A stretch of DNA of 64,000 nt from Methanolobus vulcani (GTDB taxonomy: Archaea > Halobacteriota > Methanosarcinia > Methanosarcinales > Methanosarcinaceae): positions 1 to 64,000 of the forward strand of contig NZ_VIAQ01000002.1 of assembly GCF_006546655.1 (NCBI RefSeq), written 5' to 3'. A program made the translations under genes and the position numbers. Within the stretch, counting starts at the first letter, position 1; each line of letters opens with the position of its first letter. The notes below the pieces were generated by a model that was given only the letters and a program-made list of their open reading frames with translations, was not told the origin of the DNA and made no database searches. Below, piece after piece: positions 1 through 10,575 of the stretch.

Positions 1-73
1 GTTTATCGAAGTTCTCTATAATATTTAAGGGACTAACTTTTATAACAAGCCGCCAAGAAAACAGTGATTATTG

Positions 74-1381
74 ATGGCCGAAAGCAAATCAATGGGACTG
101 TGGTCAGCCACATCAATTGGTGTTGGTGCCATGGTAGGTGCAGGAATATTCTCAATATTCGGAACAGCAACCCAGATATCCGGTAATGCAGTCTACATAT
201 CTTTCATAATTGCCGGTGCGATAGCACTGTTAAGCACGTATTCTTATGCAAAACTCGGAGTAAGATATCCATCAGCAGGTGGTCCGGTTGAATTTCTAAT
301 TCACGGGTTTGGTGACGGCCTACTCACCGGTGCTTTGAATCTGTTGTTGTGGACCGGCTACATCTTTGCACTGGCATTATATGCAAAAGGATTTGCTCTT
401 TATGCACTGACATTAGTGCCAGTTGATTCGACAGGTATCTGGACAAATGTTTTTGCCACAGCAATAATACTTATTTTTACAGCTATCAATTTCATCGGTG
501 CAAAAGCTGTAGGAAAATCAGAACTTATAATAGTATCAATAAAAGTAGGTATTCTCCTGCTTTTTGCAGTCTCCGGTCTCTTTTTCATAGAACCTTCAAA
601 TCTTTCTGTTGCAGAATTTCCAGCAACTTCAAATATCCTTTTTGGAGCTGGCATAGTATTTCTTGCATATCAGGGGTTCGGGCTCATAACCAATGCAGCA
701 GAAGACATGATCGATCCCCAAAAAACTCTTCCACGGGCGTTGTACCTGAGTGTCATCATTGTGATCTGTATTTATGTTCTTGTAAGTATCACGGTTCTTG
801 GAAATCTATCCATTTCTACAATATCAACAGCTAAAGACTATGCTCTGGCTGCTGCTGCACAACCTTTCCTGGGTAATTCTGGATTTACGATTATGGCAAT
901 AGCAGCTCTTTTTTCAACATCATCAGCTATCAATGCATCACTTTATGGTGGCGCCAACATAAGTTATCTTATTGCAAAAGAAGGTGAGTTGCCTGCATTT
1001 TTTGAAAGGAAAGTATGGAATAGGAGTACAGAAGGACTTTTCATCACATCAGGTCTTGTAATCTTATGTATCAACCTTCTAAATCTGGAAGGTATCAGTA
1101 TGATTGCAAGCGCATCTCTGCTTGTAATATATGTTGCAGTAAATGCTTCTCATCTGAATTTGGTCGCTGAAACAGGTGCAAAGCGCTATCTCATATGGTC
1201 ATCTCTTCTTAGTAGCATAGTGTTTTTTGGGATACTTGTGTATTATGAAATATTGAATTCAATAACAACACTGACTGTTTTTGCATTTATCCTTGCATTA
1301 TGTTTTATAGTCGAATGGGCTTACAGAAACTATTCGAGCAGAATACTAAAAACAAGAATCAATGGTGATAAGCAGTTATGA
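74..1381 (+). CDS. APC-family amino acid permease (first of a tandem pair)
   Basis: A 435-residue integral membrane protein of the amino acid-polyamine-organocation (APC) superfamily, expected to carry amino acids or related amines across the cytoplasmic membrane. The N-terminus has the glycine-rich first helix typical of the family (IGVGAMVGAGIFSIFG), and about 11-12 hydrophobic segments follow. I chose the ATG at 74 over the TTG at 71. The stop overlaps the start of the next, clearly paralogous permease (ATGA), so the two are co-transcribed and probably arose by tandem duplication. The substrate cannot be read from the sequence. Confidence 0.88.
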   Translation: MAESKSMGLWSATSIGVGAMVGAGIFSIFGTATQISGNAVYISFIIAGAIALLSTYSYAKLGVRYPSAGGPVEFLIHGFGDGLLTGALNLLLWTGYIFALALYAKGFALYALTLVPVDSTGIWTNVFATAIILIFTAINFIGAKAVGKSELIIVSIKVGILLLFAVSGLFFIEPSNLSVAEFPATSNILFGAGIVFLAYQGFGLITNAAEDMIDPQKTLPRALYLSVIIVICIYVLVSITVLGNLSISTISTAKDYALAAAAQPFLGNSGFTIMAIAALFSTSSAINASLYGGANISYLIAKEGELPAFFERKVWNRSTEGLFITSGLVILCINLLNLEGISMIASASLLVIYVAVNASHLNLVAETGAKRYLIWSSLLSSIVFFGILVYYEILNSITTLTVFAFILALCFIVEWAYRNYSSRILKTRINGDKQL

Positions 1382-2682
1382 CCGACGTTTCTTCAGCAAA
1401 AAATATAGGATTCCTTTCCGCAGTTTCAATAGGAGTCGGTGGCATGGTTGGCGGGGGCATCTTCGCGGTTCTCGGACTTGCTGTTGAGCTTGGAGAGGGC
1501 GGAACACCTATTGCCTTTATTCTTGCAGGGCTGGTAGCCTTGATAACGTCTTACTCATATGCAAAACTCTCGGTTCGATATCCATCTGAAGGTGGGACTG
1601 TAGAATTTCTTAATCAGGCATTTGGTTCAGGTATGATAACAGGTGGACTTAATGTACTGCTATGGATCAGCTATGTTGTAATGCTGTCACTTTACGCTTA
1701 TGCTTTTGGTAGCTATGGCTCAACATTTTTCCCGGATTCCATGCAGTCTGTTTCACGACATGTTCTAATTAGTGGAATTGTAGTATTGATGACCGCTATC
1801 AATATCATTGGTTCTAAAGTGGTAGGAAAATCGGAAGAATGGATCGTAGCATTTAAAGTTGCTATTCTTGCCATTTTTATAGGGGGCGGACTTTGGAGTA
1901 TAAGATCACAACCTGTTCATGTAACTATAGGTTCAGATCCACTCCAACTTGTTGCAGGCGGTATGATAATCTTCCTGGCATACGAAGGATTCGAACTCAT
2001 AGCTAATACTGCAAACGACATAAAAAATCCCGAAAAGACACTTCCTCGTGCCTATTACACCGCGGTTCTTTTTGTAATCCTGCTCTATGTTCTGATAGCA
2101 TACGTGACCGTTTCAAGTGTTTCAACCGATACCATTGTCCAGGCACAGGACTATGCTCTTGCAGTTGCTGCCGAACCTTTCCTTGGAAGTTTTGGTTTCA
2201 ATCTCATTGCTGTTGCAGCTCTTTTATCAACAACTTCTGCCATCAATGCTACATTATATGGTGCATCACGTGTGAGCTATATCATTGCAAAAGATGGTGA
2301 ACTGCCGGAAATATTAGAGACGAAAATATGGAACCGGCCTGTTGAAGGTTTGCTATTGACTTCTTTTATGACCTTATTTGTGTCAAATCTATTTAACCTG
2401 TCCAGTATTTCAATAATGGGTAGTGCAGGTTTTCTTCTGATATTTACGGCAGTGAATGCTGCAAATGTTCGTCTTCATAAGCGAACTAAAAGTAAAAAAT
2501 GGATTTCAATAACAGGAATAATCGCATGTGTTATAGCGTTACTGGCATTAATCTGGTATATACTGATAAATTCTCCTGCACATATCTATGTACTAATAGT
2601 CATGGTATTCCTTGCGTTTGCAGTTGAATACGCTTATAGAAAATATACTGGCAGGGAAATAAAGAAGATTCATTTCTTCTGA
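1378..2682 (+). CDS. APC-family amino acid permease (second of a tandem pair)
   Basis: A 434-residue paralogue of the preceding permease, sharing the first-helix pattern (IGVGGMVGGGIFAVLG), the YSYAKL..RYPS loop and the SAINA.LYG segment in the later helices. Its ATG overlaps the upstream stop by 4 nt, so translation is probably coupled. It ends 2 nt before the convergent stop of a histidine kinase. Whether the two permeases have different substrates or form a heteromer is unknown. Confidence 0.88.
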   Translation: MTDVSSAKNIGFLSAVSIGVGGMVGGGIFAVLGLAVELGEGGTPIAFILAGLVALITSYSYAKLSVRYPSEGGTVEFLNQAFGSGMITGGLNVLLWISYVVMLSLYAYAFGSYGSTFFPDSMQSVSRHVLISGIVVLMTAINIIGSKVVGKSEEWIVAFKVAILAIFIGGGLWSIRSQPVHVTIGSDPLQLVAGGMIIFLAYEGFELIANTANDIKNPEKTLPRAYYTAVLFVILLYVLIAYVTVSSVSTDTIVQAQDYALAVAAEPFLGSFGFNLIAVAALLSTTSAINATLYGASRVSYIIAKDGELPEILETKIWNRPVEGLLLTSFMTLFVSNLFNLSSISIMGSAGFLLIFTAVNAANVRLHKRTKSKKWISITGIIACVIALLALIWYILINSPAHIYVLIVMVFLAFAVEYAYRKYTGREIKKIHFF

Positions 2683-2684
2683 CT

Positions 2685-5000
2685 TTAATTTACATTTTGT
2701 ATATCAAAACTGATGTTTTCATATTCTGGTTCAAAAGGAATCGTAAAAACAAAATTGCTTCCTTCACCTGGGTTACTTTGCACACTAATACTGCCTCCAT
2801 GCATTTCTATGAATTTCTTTGCAATGGACAGTCCAAGCCCGGTTCCTTCAAGTTCATGATTCAGGTAAGGTTTTATTTGCTTAAAAGGCTGGAAAAGCTT
2901 ATCCATATCAGCCATGGAGATGCCAATGCCTGTATCCTGTATGCTAACATAAATTGAACTGTCATCTATTCCCGCTTCGATTGTAACTTTTCCATTTTCC
3001 GGTGTGAATTTTATTGCATTGCTTGCAAGGTTATAGATTATTTCCTTGAGTTTTGTCCTGTCAGCAATTATCATTTCTGGTAATGACTCATATTTAAAGT
3101 CAAGTTCCACTTTCTTTTTCATAGCCTGTGGTGTTACTGACATTTTTACTTCATTGATGCTTTCTAAAAGGTAAAAATGGTCATAATTTAGTTCCATTCT
3201 TCCAGCTTCTATCTTTGCCAGGTCCAGAATATCATTGATCACATTTAGGAGATGCTTTCCACTTTTAAATATATAGTCAATATATTCGGCTTGTGTTTCA
3301 TTAATTGGTCCAAAATCCTCTCCTTTTAATATCTCTGAAAAACCAATAATCGAGTTGAGAGGCGTTCTTAGTTCATGGCTCATGGTTGCCAGGAATTCAT
3401 TTTTGGTCTGACTTGCTTCTTCAGCAGTGATCTTTGCTTTCAACAGTTCATCTGCGTATCTTTTCTTTTCAGTTCTATCTCTACATACGCAAAACACAAG
3501 TTTCTTTCCGCTATATGCCATCAGGTTCGAATTTATTTCGATGTCAAGGATAGTTCCATCTTTACATCTCTGTTTTGTCTCAAATAATACTCCACTAAAA
3601 TCAGAATAGTGGCTCATATTGAGCAGCTGATCTTTGTCATAATTAGCATCCCAGTCCCATACATGCATATTCTGAATTTCCTCTACGGTATATCCAAGCA
3701 TTTCTGCAAAAGCGGGATTTGTTTCAAATACATTTCCATCCATATCCAGTATGACCATTCCATCCCTTGACTGCTCCATGAGAAGACGATGCCAATGAAC
3801 TTCCTCTGAAAGTGCATTCTCTGATTTCAGTCGCTCTGAAATATCTTTGACGATGGCACAATTATATTCTTTCTCGCCGTCGACCATATAATTAACAGTA
3901 ACTTCAACAGGCAGTAGGGTTTTTTCTTTTGTTATCTGCATGGAATTGAATGTGATACTCTTTTTTTCTTTAACCTGTTTCTTGTGCTCATTCCACATTT
4001 CTATTGTATAAGTGGGGTCAAGATCTGCTACTGACATGGTCAGCAGTTCTTCTTTAGAATAACCTGACATGCTGCAGGCAGCTTTATTGACAAAGAAAAA
4101 CTCTCCATTTGTCTTTGTCCAGAATACAGCATCACTAAAATTCTCCAGTGAAAATGAGACTAGCTTCATTTCCTTTTCAACTTTTTTACGCTCTGTAATA
4201 TCTCTACATATACTCAGAATTAGTTTCTGATATGAAAAATCAATAAAATCAGAATTAATTTCAATATCTATATAGGTACCATCTTTTCGGTATTGACGTG
4301 TTTCAAAAGGCCCTCCTTTATATTCATCAGTGCTAAGCATCGTCAACAGTTCTTCTTTTGAATTGTCTTTTGCCCAGTCCCATATGTGCAATGTATGCAT
4401 TTCATCCAGTGAGTAACCAAGCATTTCAGCAAAAGCAGGATTTGATTTGAAAACTTTTCCTTCCATATCAAGGATAACGATGCCATCCCTTGATTCTTTC
4501 ATAAGGTTGCGACGCCAGTTAACTTCATCTGCCAGGGCCTTTTCAGCTTTTTTCTGTTCGGTTACATCTCGAACGACTATGTAGTGCACGTCTCTTTGTT
4601 CAGGAAGTGGAGCACTTCTGTAAATTTTCACATCACGAACTTCACCGTTTGCAAGCCGGTGTTTTGAAAAAAAGTAATTTTTATCTCCGGCAATCTTGCA
4701 TTCAAAGGAAAGGTCATTTTCTCTTCCTTTCCTTAATTCCATAATGTATACATCTATATCACTAATATCAGTTGCTTTTAGTTCTTCCAATTTCCATCCA
4801 TAAAATTCAGAAGCAGCATGATTTGCATCAAGGATCTTGCAATTACTCTGGTCAATTAACATTACGACGGCTTTTTCATTCCTGAATAGGTCATGGTAAA
4901 TTTCTTTATTTTTTAGAAAATAGTCTATCAACGTCTCTTCATTGTACAGGAGAGTAAAATCATCTCCTGCCTCCTCCCACTGATTTCCTTTTTTTTCCAT
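2685..5000 (-). CDS. PAS-domain sensor histidine kinase
   Basis: A 771-residue soluble sensor kinase with no evident membrane segment. It has four PAS domains in series (about residues 30-150, 160-275, 285-400 and 405-525), each followed by a RD(I/V/R)TE(R/Q)KK-type connector. A HisKA domain follows with the phospho-acceptor in FLATMSHELRTPLNS (about residue 555), then a C-terminal HATPase_c with N, G1 and G2 boxes (NAIKFTP, DTGIGIS, GTGLGLS). The second and fourth PAS domains are close copies. Start: ATG at 5000 preceded by AGGT, preferred to the TTG at 5021. No response regulator is adjacent, which is common for methanogen PAS kinases. Confidence 0.9.
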   Translation of the reverse strand: MEKKGNQWEEAGDDFTLLYNEETLIDYFLKNKEIYHDLFRNEKAVVMLIDQSNCKILDANHAASEFYGWKLEELKATDISDIDVYIMELRKGRENDLSFECKIAGDKNYFFSKHRLANGEVRDVKIYRSAPLPEQRDVHYIVVRDVTEQKKAEKALADEVNWRRNLMKESRDGIVILDMEGKVFKSNPAFAEMLGYSLDEMHTLHIWDWAKDNSKEELLTMLSTDEYKGGPFETRQYRKDGTYIDIEINSDFIDFSYQKLILSICRDITERKKVEKEMKLVSFSLENFSDAVFWTKTNGEFFFVNKAACSMSGYSKEELLTMSVADLDPTYTIEMWNEHKKQVKEKKSITFNSMQITKEKTLLPVEVTVNYMVDGEKEYNCAIVKDISERLKSENALSEEVHWHRLLMEQSRDGMVILDMDGNVFETNPAFAEMLGYTVEEIQNMHVWDWDANYDKDQLLNMSHYSDFSGVLFETKQRCKDGTILDIEINSNLMAYSGKKLVFCVCRDRTEKKRYADELLKAKITAEEASQTKNEFLATMSHELRTPLNSIIGFSEILKGEDFGPINETQAEYIDYIFKSGKHLLNVINDILDLAKIEAGRMELNYDHFYLLESINEVKMSVTPQAMKKKVELDFKYESLPEMIIADRTKLKEIIYNLASNAIKFTPENGKVTIEAGIDDSSIYVSIQDTGIGISMADMDKLFQPFKQIKPYLNHELEGTGLGLSIAKKFIEMHGGSISVQSNPGEGSNFVFTIPFEPEYENISFDIQNVN

Positions 5001-5213
5001 AGGAATACCTACTCTATTCAAAAGTCCGATGTACCACCTGTAAAGACAAGATCATTTAAAATACCAATATTTTCAAAAGTGCTCCCTATCTTAACTGACG
5101 CAATCAACCCTGTAAATATTACTATTAAACCACTGTTATTTATAGATGAATGATTTGATTCGCAAGTTTACTTTCCCACTCATAGTGAAAACACAGAATA
5201 TGAGCTAAAAATC

Positions 5214-7430
5214 TTAAAAAGCTTTTTTCAGTGTGACCCAGAAGGTACTGCCTTTTCCTTCAAGGTTATCATTAACACCATATGCTCCACCATGCAATTC
5301 GATTATACGTTTTACAATTGCAAGTCCAAGTCCCGTTCCTTTAATTCCACTTTTATCTACACGCTGGAATCTATTGAACAGCAATGTTTTATCTGAATCC
5401 GGAATTCCTGCACCACGATCAGTAACATCCACCTTCCACATGTTTGCTTCTTCACTGAAAGTTACGTCAATAATACTGTTCACAGGGCTATATTTAATGG
5501 CATTTGATAATAGATTCGCAAAAATTTCTTCTATAACAGGGTTTGCAACTGCAGGACAGTGAGTTTCCCCGTAGACATTCACAGTCTGCTGACTTGCTTC
5601 GATTTGCTCTCTGAAGCCATCTATAATCATTTTAAACACAGGTACAAGGTCAATGACTTCAAAGTCGATGTCCTCCTGTTTCTGGAGTTTTGCAAGAGTG
5701 GTGGCAGTTTCAAGCATTTCTATAAGCCTGTCATTATTGCTTTTTACTTTAAGTGCCAGTTTCCTTGCTTTTTCATCACTTATTGTATCAAGCAGTTCCT
5801 CTGCATAACCTTTGATAACACTTGCAGGTGTGAGCAGGTCATGGCGTATAATATCTGTGAAAAGGTCTTTGAGGTCATTTGACTGCTTAAGCTCACATGC
5901 ATATCTTTTAAGTCTCTCCTCTGCTTTTTTCCTCTCTGTTATGTTCCTGGCTACAGAGAGGATTGCCTGTTCACCTTCATACTCTACCAGCCTGGAATTG
6001 ATTTCCAGAGGAAGCAAGGTTCCATCGGAAAGTACAAAAGTAATCTCAAAGATGACGCTCTCTTCCCTGATTATACGTTCAGAATAACTGTTCATCAATT
6101 GTTTCATTTCAGGTTTCACGATATCCATAGGTGACATTTCAAGCATCTGCTCTTTTGTGTAGCCCGTAGAAGATATCATGGTTTTGTTAACGTCAATGAA
6201 ATTACCGTATGGTCTGCATATATAAATGAGATCATCTACCTGGTTGAATATGGTCTTAAGATTCTTTTCGGACTCAACCAGCATAGCTTCCATTCTTCTG
6301 CTCTCTGTTATGTCCTCTCCTGAACTAATAACACCTATACGTCTTCCATTCTCATCTTCCACCGGCACATCATGCCAGAATATCAGCCTTTCTTCTCCTT
6401 CCTTTGTTATTATAACATTTTCAAAATAATCAGGAGGGTCAAGTTCGTGGTCAAGTACCTTGATGAAATTACTTCTGGTTATCTCCCTTACACTTTCAGG
6501 AAGGAAATAATCAAACCAGTTCTTTCCAATTATATCCTTTTTATCATATCCAAGGACTTCAGCTCCTTTGTTATTAACAAAGATCACATTAAGATCTGTA
6601 TTTACTATTCCTATGATGGAACCAGCAACATCAAGGTAGTTGTACAGTTTGTCCCGTTCTCTTTTTAGAAGTTCTTCTGTTCGCTTTCTTTCAGATATAT
6701 CTTTACCCACACAGATGAATAATCCTTTTTCATCATTCATAGGTTTGCAGGTTATGCTCATGGGGATATTTTCTTCATTTCTGCACAGGTGTTCACATTC
6801 AAAGGTGAAACTTCCGTATTCTGCTGCTTTTTCTATTATGGGCAAAAGCTCCTTACTACCTACAGCACATTGTTCCATAAGCTCAGATAGATTCATTTTG
6901 TGAAGTTCATCGGATGACAGTCCTGTGCAGTTCTGGAAATTTGTATTAAAATCAACTATATTGGTTTTTGAATCAATTACAAAGATATAATCATCAAGTT
7001 TGTTATAACAGTCCTGTATTTCTTTTTTAATTGACTTGAGTTGTGCAATCTCTTCTCTTTTTTCAACAGCAAGCGTAACAACCCTCGTGAGCATATCAAG
7101 CTGTTTTTTATATTCTTCGATCCTGCTACTATTATCTTCTACTTCGGGATTAAGTCCTTTAAGATTAATTTCTATAAAACCCTCATTCTTTCCGTTAATT
7201 ACTATTTCATTAACAAGGGTCACATCAGGATCAGTGCAATACAAATTCTGGTATTCTTTTCCAAGTAATCCTATCTTTATGGAAACCGGTTTAGATTCTT
7301 CAAAAAAAGTTGGTATTCTATCTGTAAGCAACTTGAGAGATTTCTCTATGGACGGTTCGTTCAATAAAGTGCCAAAGACATCCGTAACGTCATTATTAAC
7401 GTTTTCATTCCTTTTCAAGTATCCATTCAT
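5214..7430 (-). CDS. PAS-domain sensor histidine kinase
   Basis: A 738-residue cytoplasmic sensor kinase. The first ~130 residues have no recognised domain and end in a predicted coiled helix. Three PAS domains follow (about 140-255, 262-385 and 390-505). The HisKA-like segment is divergent, with the histidine in IIRHDLLTPASVIKGY rather than the usual SHELRTPL. The C-terminal HATPase_c is typical (NAIKYSP, DRGAGIPD, GTGLGLAIVKRI). The gene lies 213 bp upstream of, and in the same direction as, the previous kinase but looks separately transcribed. The ligand or redox cue is unknown. Confidence 0.88.
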   Translation of the reverse strand: MNGYLKRNENVNNDVTDVFGTLLNEPSIEKSLKLLTDRIPTFFEESKPVSIKIGLLGKEYQNLYCTDPDVTLVNEIVINGKNEGFIEINLKGLNPEVEDNSSRIEEYKKQLDMLTRVVTLAVEKREEIAQLKSIKKEIQDCYNKLDDYIFVIDSKTNIVDFNTNFQNCTGLSSDELHKMNLSELMEQCAVGSKELLPIIEKAAEYGSFTFECEHLCRNEENIPMSITCKPMNDEKGLFICVGKDISERKRTEELLKRERDKLYNYLDVAGSIIGIVNTDLNVIFVNNKGAEVLGYDKKDIIGKNWFDYFLPESVREITRSNFIKVLDHELDPPDYFENVIITKEGEERLIFWHDVPVEDENGRRIGVISSGEDITESRRMEAMLVESEKNLKTIFNQVDDLIYICRPYGNFIDVNKTMISSTGYTKEQMLEMSPMDIVKPEMKQLMNSYSERIIREESVIFEITFVLSDGTLLPLEINSRLVEYEGEQAILSVARNITERKKAEERLKRYACELKQSNDLKDLFTDIIRHDLLTPASVIKGYAEELLDTISDEKARKLALKVKSNNDRLIEMLETATTLAKLQKQEDIDFEVIDLVPVFKMIIDGFREQIEASQQTVNVYGETHCPAVANPVIEEIFANLLSNAIKYSPVNSIIDVTFSEEANMWKVDVTDRGAGIPDSDKTLLFNRFQRVDKSGIKGTGLGLAIVKRIIELHGGAYGVNDNLEGKGSTFWVTLKKAF

Positions 7431-7678
7431 CTCTCATTTTCCCCTATGAGCAAATAAATGGCAGGTGCATTCACTAAATGAATACGATAGCAAATCTCCA
7501 CACTAACCTAATTATTCTACGCTTCTTTAATTTATAAATATATCTACTAAAAGTATTTTTATAATTATATCTGAATCTATTTAGAATTTATTATGTTGTC
7601 TACAATGAATTTCAAATTTCATACAAAATTAGTAACTGTAATACTCTATTAAAAAAATACATAATCCTGTGGAGTTCT

Positions 7679-8965
7679 TTAGTTATACAGGTAGGCTTCA
7701 ACAAATTCGGTGTCTGTGGAAGAAACAGACTCGATGATTTCAAGGAAGTCGGTATTGTCAATTCCATCCGAATTTTCTATAAATTCCTTGTTTGCCTGCT
7801 GAAGTGCCTCTACACCTATAGTCTCATATAAGGTGTATGTCAGAGAGAATGCTTTCTTATATCCGTAGTCAACACGCTCTTCAGTGTTGCTGTTGAGGGT
7901 TTCCGGTGTACTCCAGTCAGAAAGTGGGAAGTCATACTCATCATAGAGGTCTTCATACTTTTTGAGAAAACGGTCACGTCTTGACTCGGCATCTTTTGGT
8001 TCCAGTTCACTGAGAATTATGTATGTATACAGGTCCGCATAACCTTCGTCCATCCACAACTGGTCAAAGTTGCAGGCACGTGTCCAGTAGTGTGAAAGTT
8101 CATGAACAAGTATTCCATGGTTGGATGTGTAAAGCAGCCAGATTCCATTCTTTCCCTGGTTATATCCGCCGTAACCGCCGGTCTCTGTCAGGTTTGCCTG
8201 TGTGATAGTAATATTGTACTCGGGAGGATATGCAAATCCCCATTTTTCTTCAAGCAGCTCAAGGCTTTCAATGGTAGTTTCCATGATATCCTGTGCCCAC
8301 TGCTCTTCACCTTCCCAGTACCGGACCTCTATGTCAACATCACGTTCTGTAAGGTGAGCTGTATCTTTTAATGTGAGGCGTGGTGAAGCTCTTACAGAGT
8401 TTACTGTACATACCTCATCCCAACTTTGTCCTTCTTCAAAAATGTAAATACTGGAATATAGTTTCTCTTCTACTCTGTAATCATCTCTGCTAAGATGGGT
8501 TTCAAATTCTTCAGGTACTTCAAGGGTTACTTTAACGTTGTCACCATATTCGTTCAATGAGAATACCGCTGTGTTTTCATTTACTTCTATTTCATAATTA
8601 ACATGGAATGTATAGCTATCCTCATACCATACCTTGTTGTTGAAGTAAAAGACATAATATCCTTCCTCTGATTTGCTGAAAGCCATGCTGTTCTCTTCAT
8701 CAAAGACTTTAATGTTGAGTGCTCCGTCAGGAAGATAGGAGTTGTAGTTGGAGTAGTAGCCTCTCCAGTACTTCGTGTCAGGATTTTTGTTGTGAAATGT
8801 TATCTCCTTTGATACTTTTACTATTCCCTCATCAGGAACAAGTTCATAATTTGAGTCGATATCAGTGAAGATGGCATCGCTTGCTGCTGAACTTATGTTA
8901 ATAGTAAACAGGAGAAGAAGAATTATGGTTCCTGCAAGTATCTGACGTTTTTCAGGATATCTCAT
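7679..8965 (-). CDS. Exported gluzincin-type metallopeptidase (M1-like)
   Basis: A 428-residue protein with an N-terminal signal peptide (hydrophobic run at about residues 10-28 ending in ISSAAS). It has a zinc-peptidase signature HELSH followed by LWMDEGYADL, the pattern of M1/M61-type gluzincins, although the gap to the third ligand (14 residues) is shorter than the classical 18. The N-terminal half is beta-rich, as in M1 enzymes. It is probably a cell-surface peptidase. ATG at 8965 is preferred to GTG at 8968; there is no strong ribosome-binding site. It stands alone, with 248-270 bp intergenic regions on both sides. Confidence 0.72.
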   Translation of the reverse strand: MRYPEKRQILAGTIILLLLFTINISSAASDAIFTDIDSNYELVPDEGIVKVSKEITFHNKNPDTKYWRGYYSNYNSYLPDGALNIKVFDEENSMAFSKSEEGYYVFYFNNKVWYEDSYTFHVNYEIEVNENTAVFSLNEYGDNVKVTLEVPEEFETHLSRDDYRVEEKLYSSIYIFEEGQSWDEVCTVNSVRASPRLTLKDTAHLTERDVDIEVRYWEGEEQWAQDIMETTIESLELLEEKWGFAYPPEYNITITQANLTETGGYGGYNQGKNGIWLLYTSNHGILVHELSHYWTRACNFDQLWMDEGYADLYTYIILSELEPKDAESRRDRFLKKYEDLYDEYDFPLSDWSTPETLNSNTEERVDYGYKKAFSLTYTLYETIGVEALQQANKEFIENSDGIDNTDFLEIIESVSSTDTEFVEAYLYN

Positions 8966-9235
8966 CACTATCTAAGTGAAGGACTGCATGTACACGGTTT
9001 AAACCGTTATGGCATCATAATTCAAATCATGTTCATGAAAAAAATATATTTGTACAAATATCTATAATAATTCAGTCAAAATTATAAAATTATGTGCAAA
9101 AACTCTTCATATCATGTATGTGGATGTACAAGCATCTGTAGCTGATTATTGGATAGGTTCCTGTTACCATGTGCCATAATAGCAAACCATTTAAAGATGT
9201 ACTCCTATGAGAGGATATTTTGCGGAGATGTTTCA

Positions 9236-10537
9236 ATGAGATACTGGCAGCCAAAATATGAAACTATGAAAAAAGACGAACGTGCAGAACTGCAACTGAA
9301 ACGCTTGAAAAAGACGGCTGCTGCAGTCTACAATAACGTTCCTTTCTACAGGGAGAAGTTCAAGCAACTTGGTATAACTCCTGATGACATAAAGTCACTT
9401 GATGATATCAGCAAACTACCAACCACAAGAAAGACAGATCTAAGGGACAATTATCCATTTGGTCTTTTTGCAGTACCTAGAGAGGAAATAGTAAGGATTC
9501 ATGCATCCTCCGGTACAAGCGGAAAACCAACAGTTGTTGGTTATACAAAGAATGATATCGAGAACTGGTCTGATCTCATGGCACGAAACCTCACCATGGC
9601 GGGTCTTGACAGTAGTGATGTTTTCCAGAATGCAGTGAACTATGGACTTTTCACAGGTGGTCTTGGTTTCCATTATGGTGCTGAAAGAATGGGTGCCATG
9701 ACCGTGCCAAGTGGAACTGGAAATACTGCCAGGCAGCTTGAGATGATGATGGATTTCGGTGTAACTGCAATTCATTGTACTCCTTCTTATGCGCTTTACC
9801 TGGCAGAAACTGCTAAGGAATTGGACATCGTAGACAAGCTTTCCTTGAAAGTAGGCTGTTTTGGAGCTGAACCATGGTCATCCAATACAAGAAAACAGCT
9901 TGAGAACTCTTTGAACATCAAAGCATACGACTCCTATGGTCTTTCAGAACTCATGGGACCTGGAGTTGCTTTTGAATGTGAGGAGCAGGATGGTCTTCAT
10001 ATATGGAACGACCATTTCTATGTTGAGGTTCTTGATGAGAACGGTGAACAGGTAGCAGAAGGTGAGAAAGGAGAACTTGTACTCACATCCCTGACAAAGG
10101 AAGCACTTCCAATTATCAGATACAGAACCGGTGACATTACACGTCTTCTTGAAAGTGAATGTTCATGTGGTCGTACGACACCTCGTATTTCAAGGCTTCT
10201 TGGAAGGGCAGACGATATGCTCATTGTAAGAGGTATCAATGTATTCCCATCACAGATAGAGGATGTTATTGTGGACATTCCTGAGGTTACAGAGCATTTC
10301 CAGGTGCTTCTTGACAGGAATATAAAGATGCTGGATGAAATTACTGTCAGGGTGGAACTTGAGGAAAATGCATTCACAGGTGAGCTAAAGGACCTTGCAG
10401 CTGTCCGAAAGCATGTGGAGAATGAACTCAAGAGCGTGCTCAACATCAGGACCAATGTTGATCTTGTTGAGAAAGGTTCTATCCCAAGAACTGCAGGAAA
10501 GTCACAGAAAGTCATTGACAGAAGAAACGTCATCTAA
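9236..10537 (+). CDS. paaK: Phenylacetate-CoA ligase family protein
   Basis: A 433-residue AMP-forming aryl-acid:CoA ligase of the PaaK type, which activates phenylacetate or a related aryl acid to its CoA thioester. Visible motifs are the P-loop-like SSGTSGKPTVVGYT, the YDSYGLSELMGPGV adenylation core, TGDITRL, and a C-terminal subdomain ending in RTAGKSQKV. The frame is open from 9149, but ATG 9236 has GGAG 8 nt upstream and gives the usual family length, so I use it. The next gene, putative methanogenesis marker 8, starts 38 nt downstream, suggesting one operon. In methanogens such ligases are linked to aryl-acid assimilation with ferredoxin-dependent oxidoreductases. Confidence 0.9.
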   Translation: MRYWQPKYETMKKDERAELQLKRLKKTAAAVYNNVPFYREKFKQLGITPDDIKSLDDISKLPTTRKTDLRDNYPFGLFAVPREEIVRIHASSGTSGKPTVVGYTKNDIENWSDLMARNLTMAGLDSSDVFQNAVNYGLFTGGLGFHYGAERMGAMTVPSGTGNTARQLEMMMDFGVTAIHCTPSYALYLAETAKELDIVDKLSLKVGCFGAEPWSSNTRKQLENSLNIKAYDSYGLSELMGPGVAFECEEQDGLHIWNDHFYVEVLDENGEQVAEGEKGELVLTSLTKEALPIIRYRTGDITRLLESECSCGRTTPRISRLLGRADDMLIVRGINVFPSQIEDVIVDIPEVTEHFQVLLDRNIKMLDEITVRVELEENAFTGELKDLAAVRKHVENELKSVLNIRTNVDLVEKGSIPRTAGKSQKVIDRRNVI

Positions 10538-10575
10538 TTGTTTTCAGCACTTATATCATAATATCAGGTGAAAAT

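Noticed and set aside
2697-7449. Many plus-strand ORFs of 60-137 codons inside the two kinase genes
   Set aside because: They are antisense frames of the long PAS kinase genes, without conserved motifs or ribosome-binding sites.
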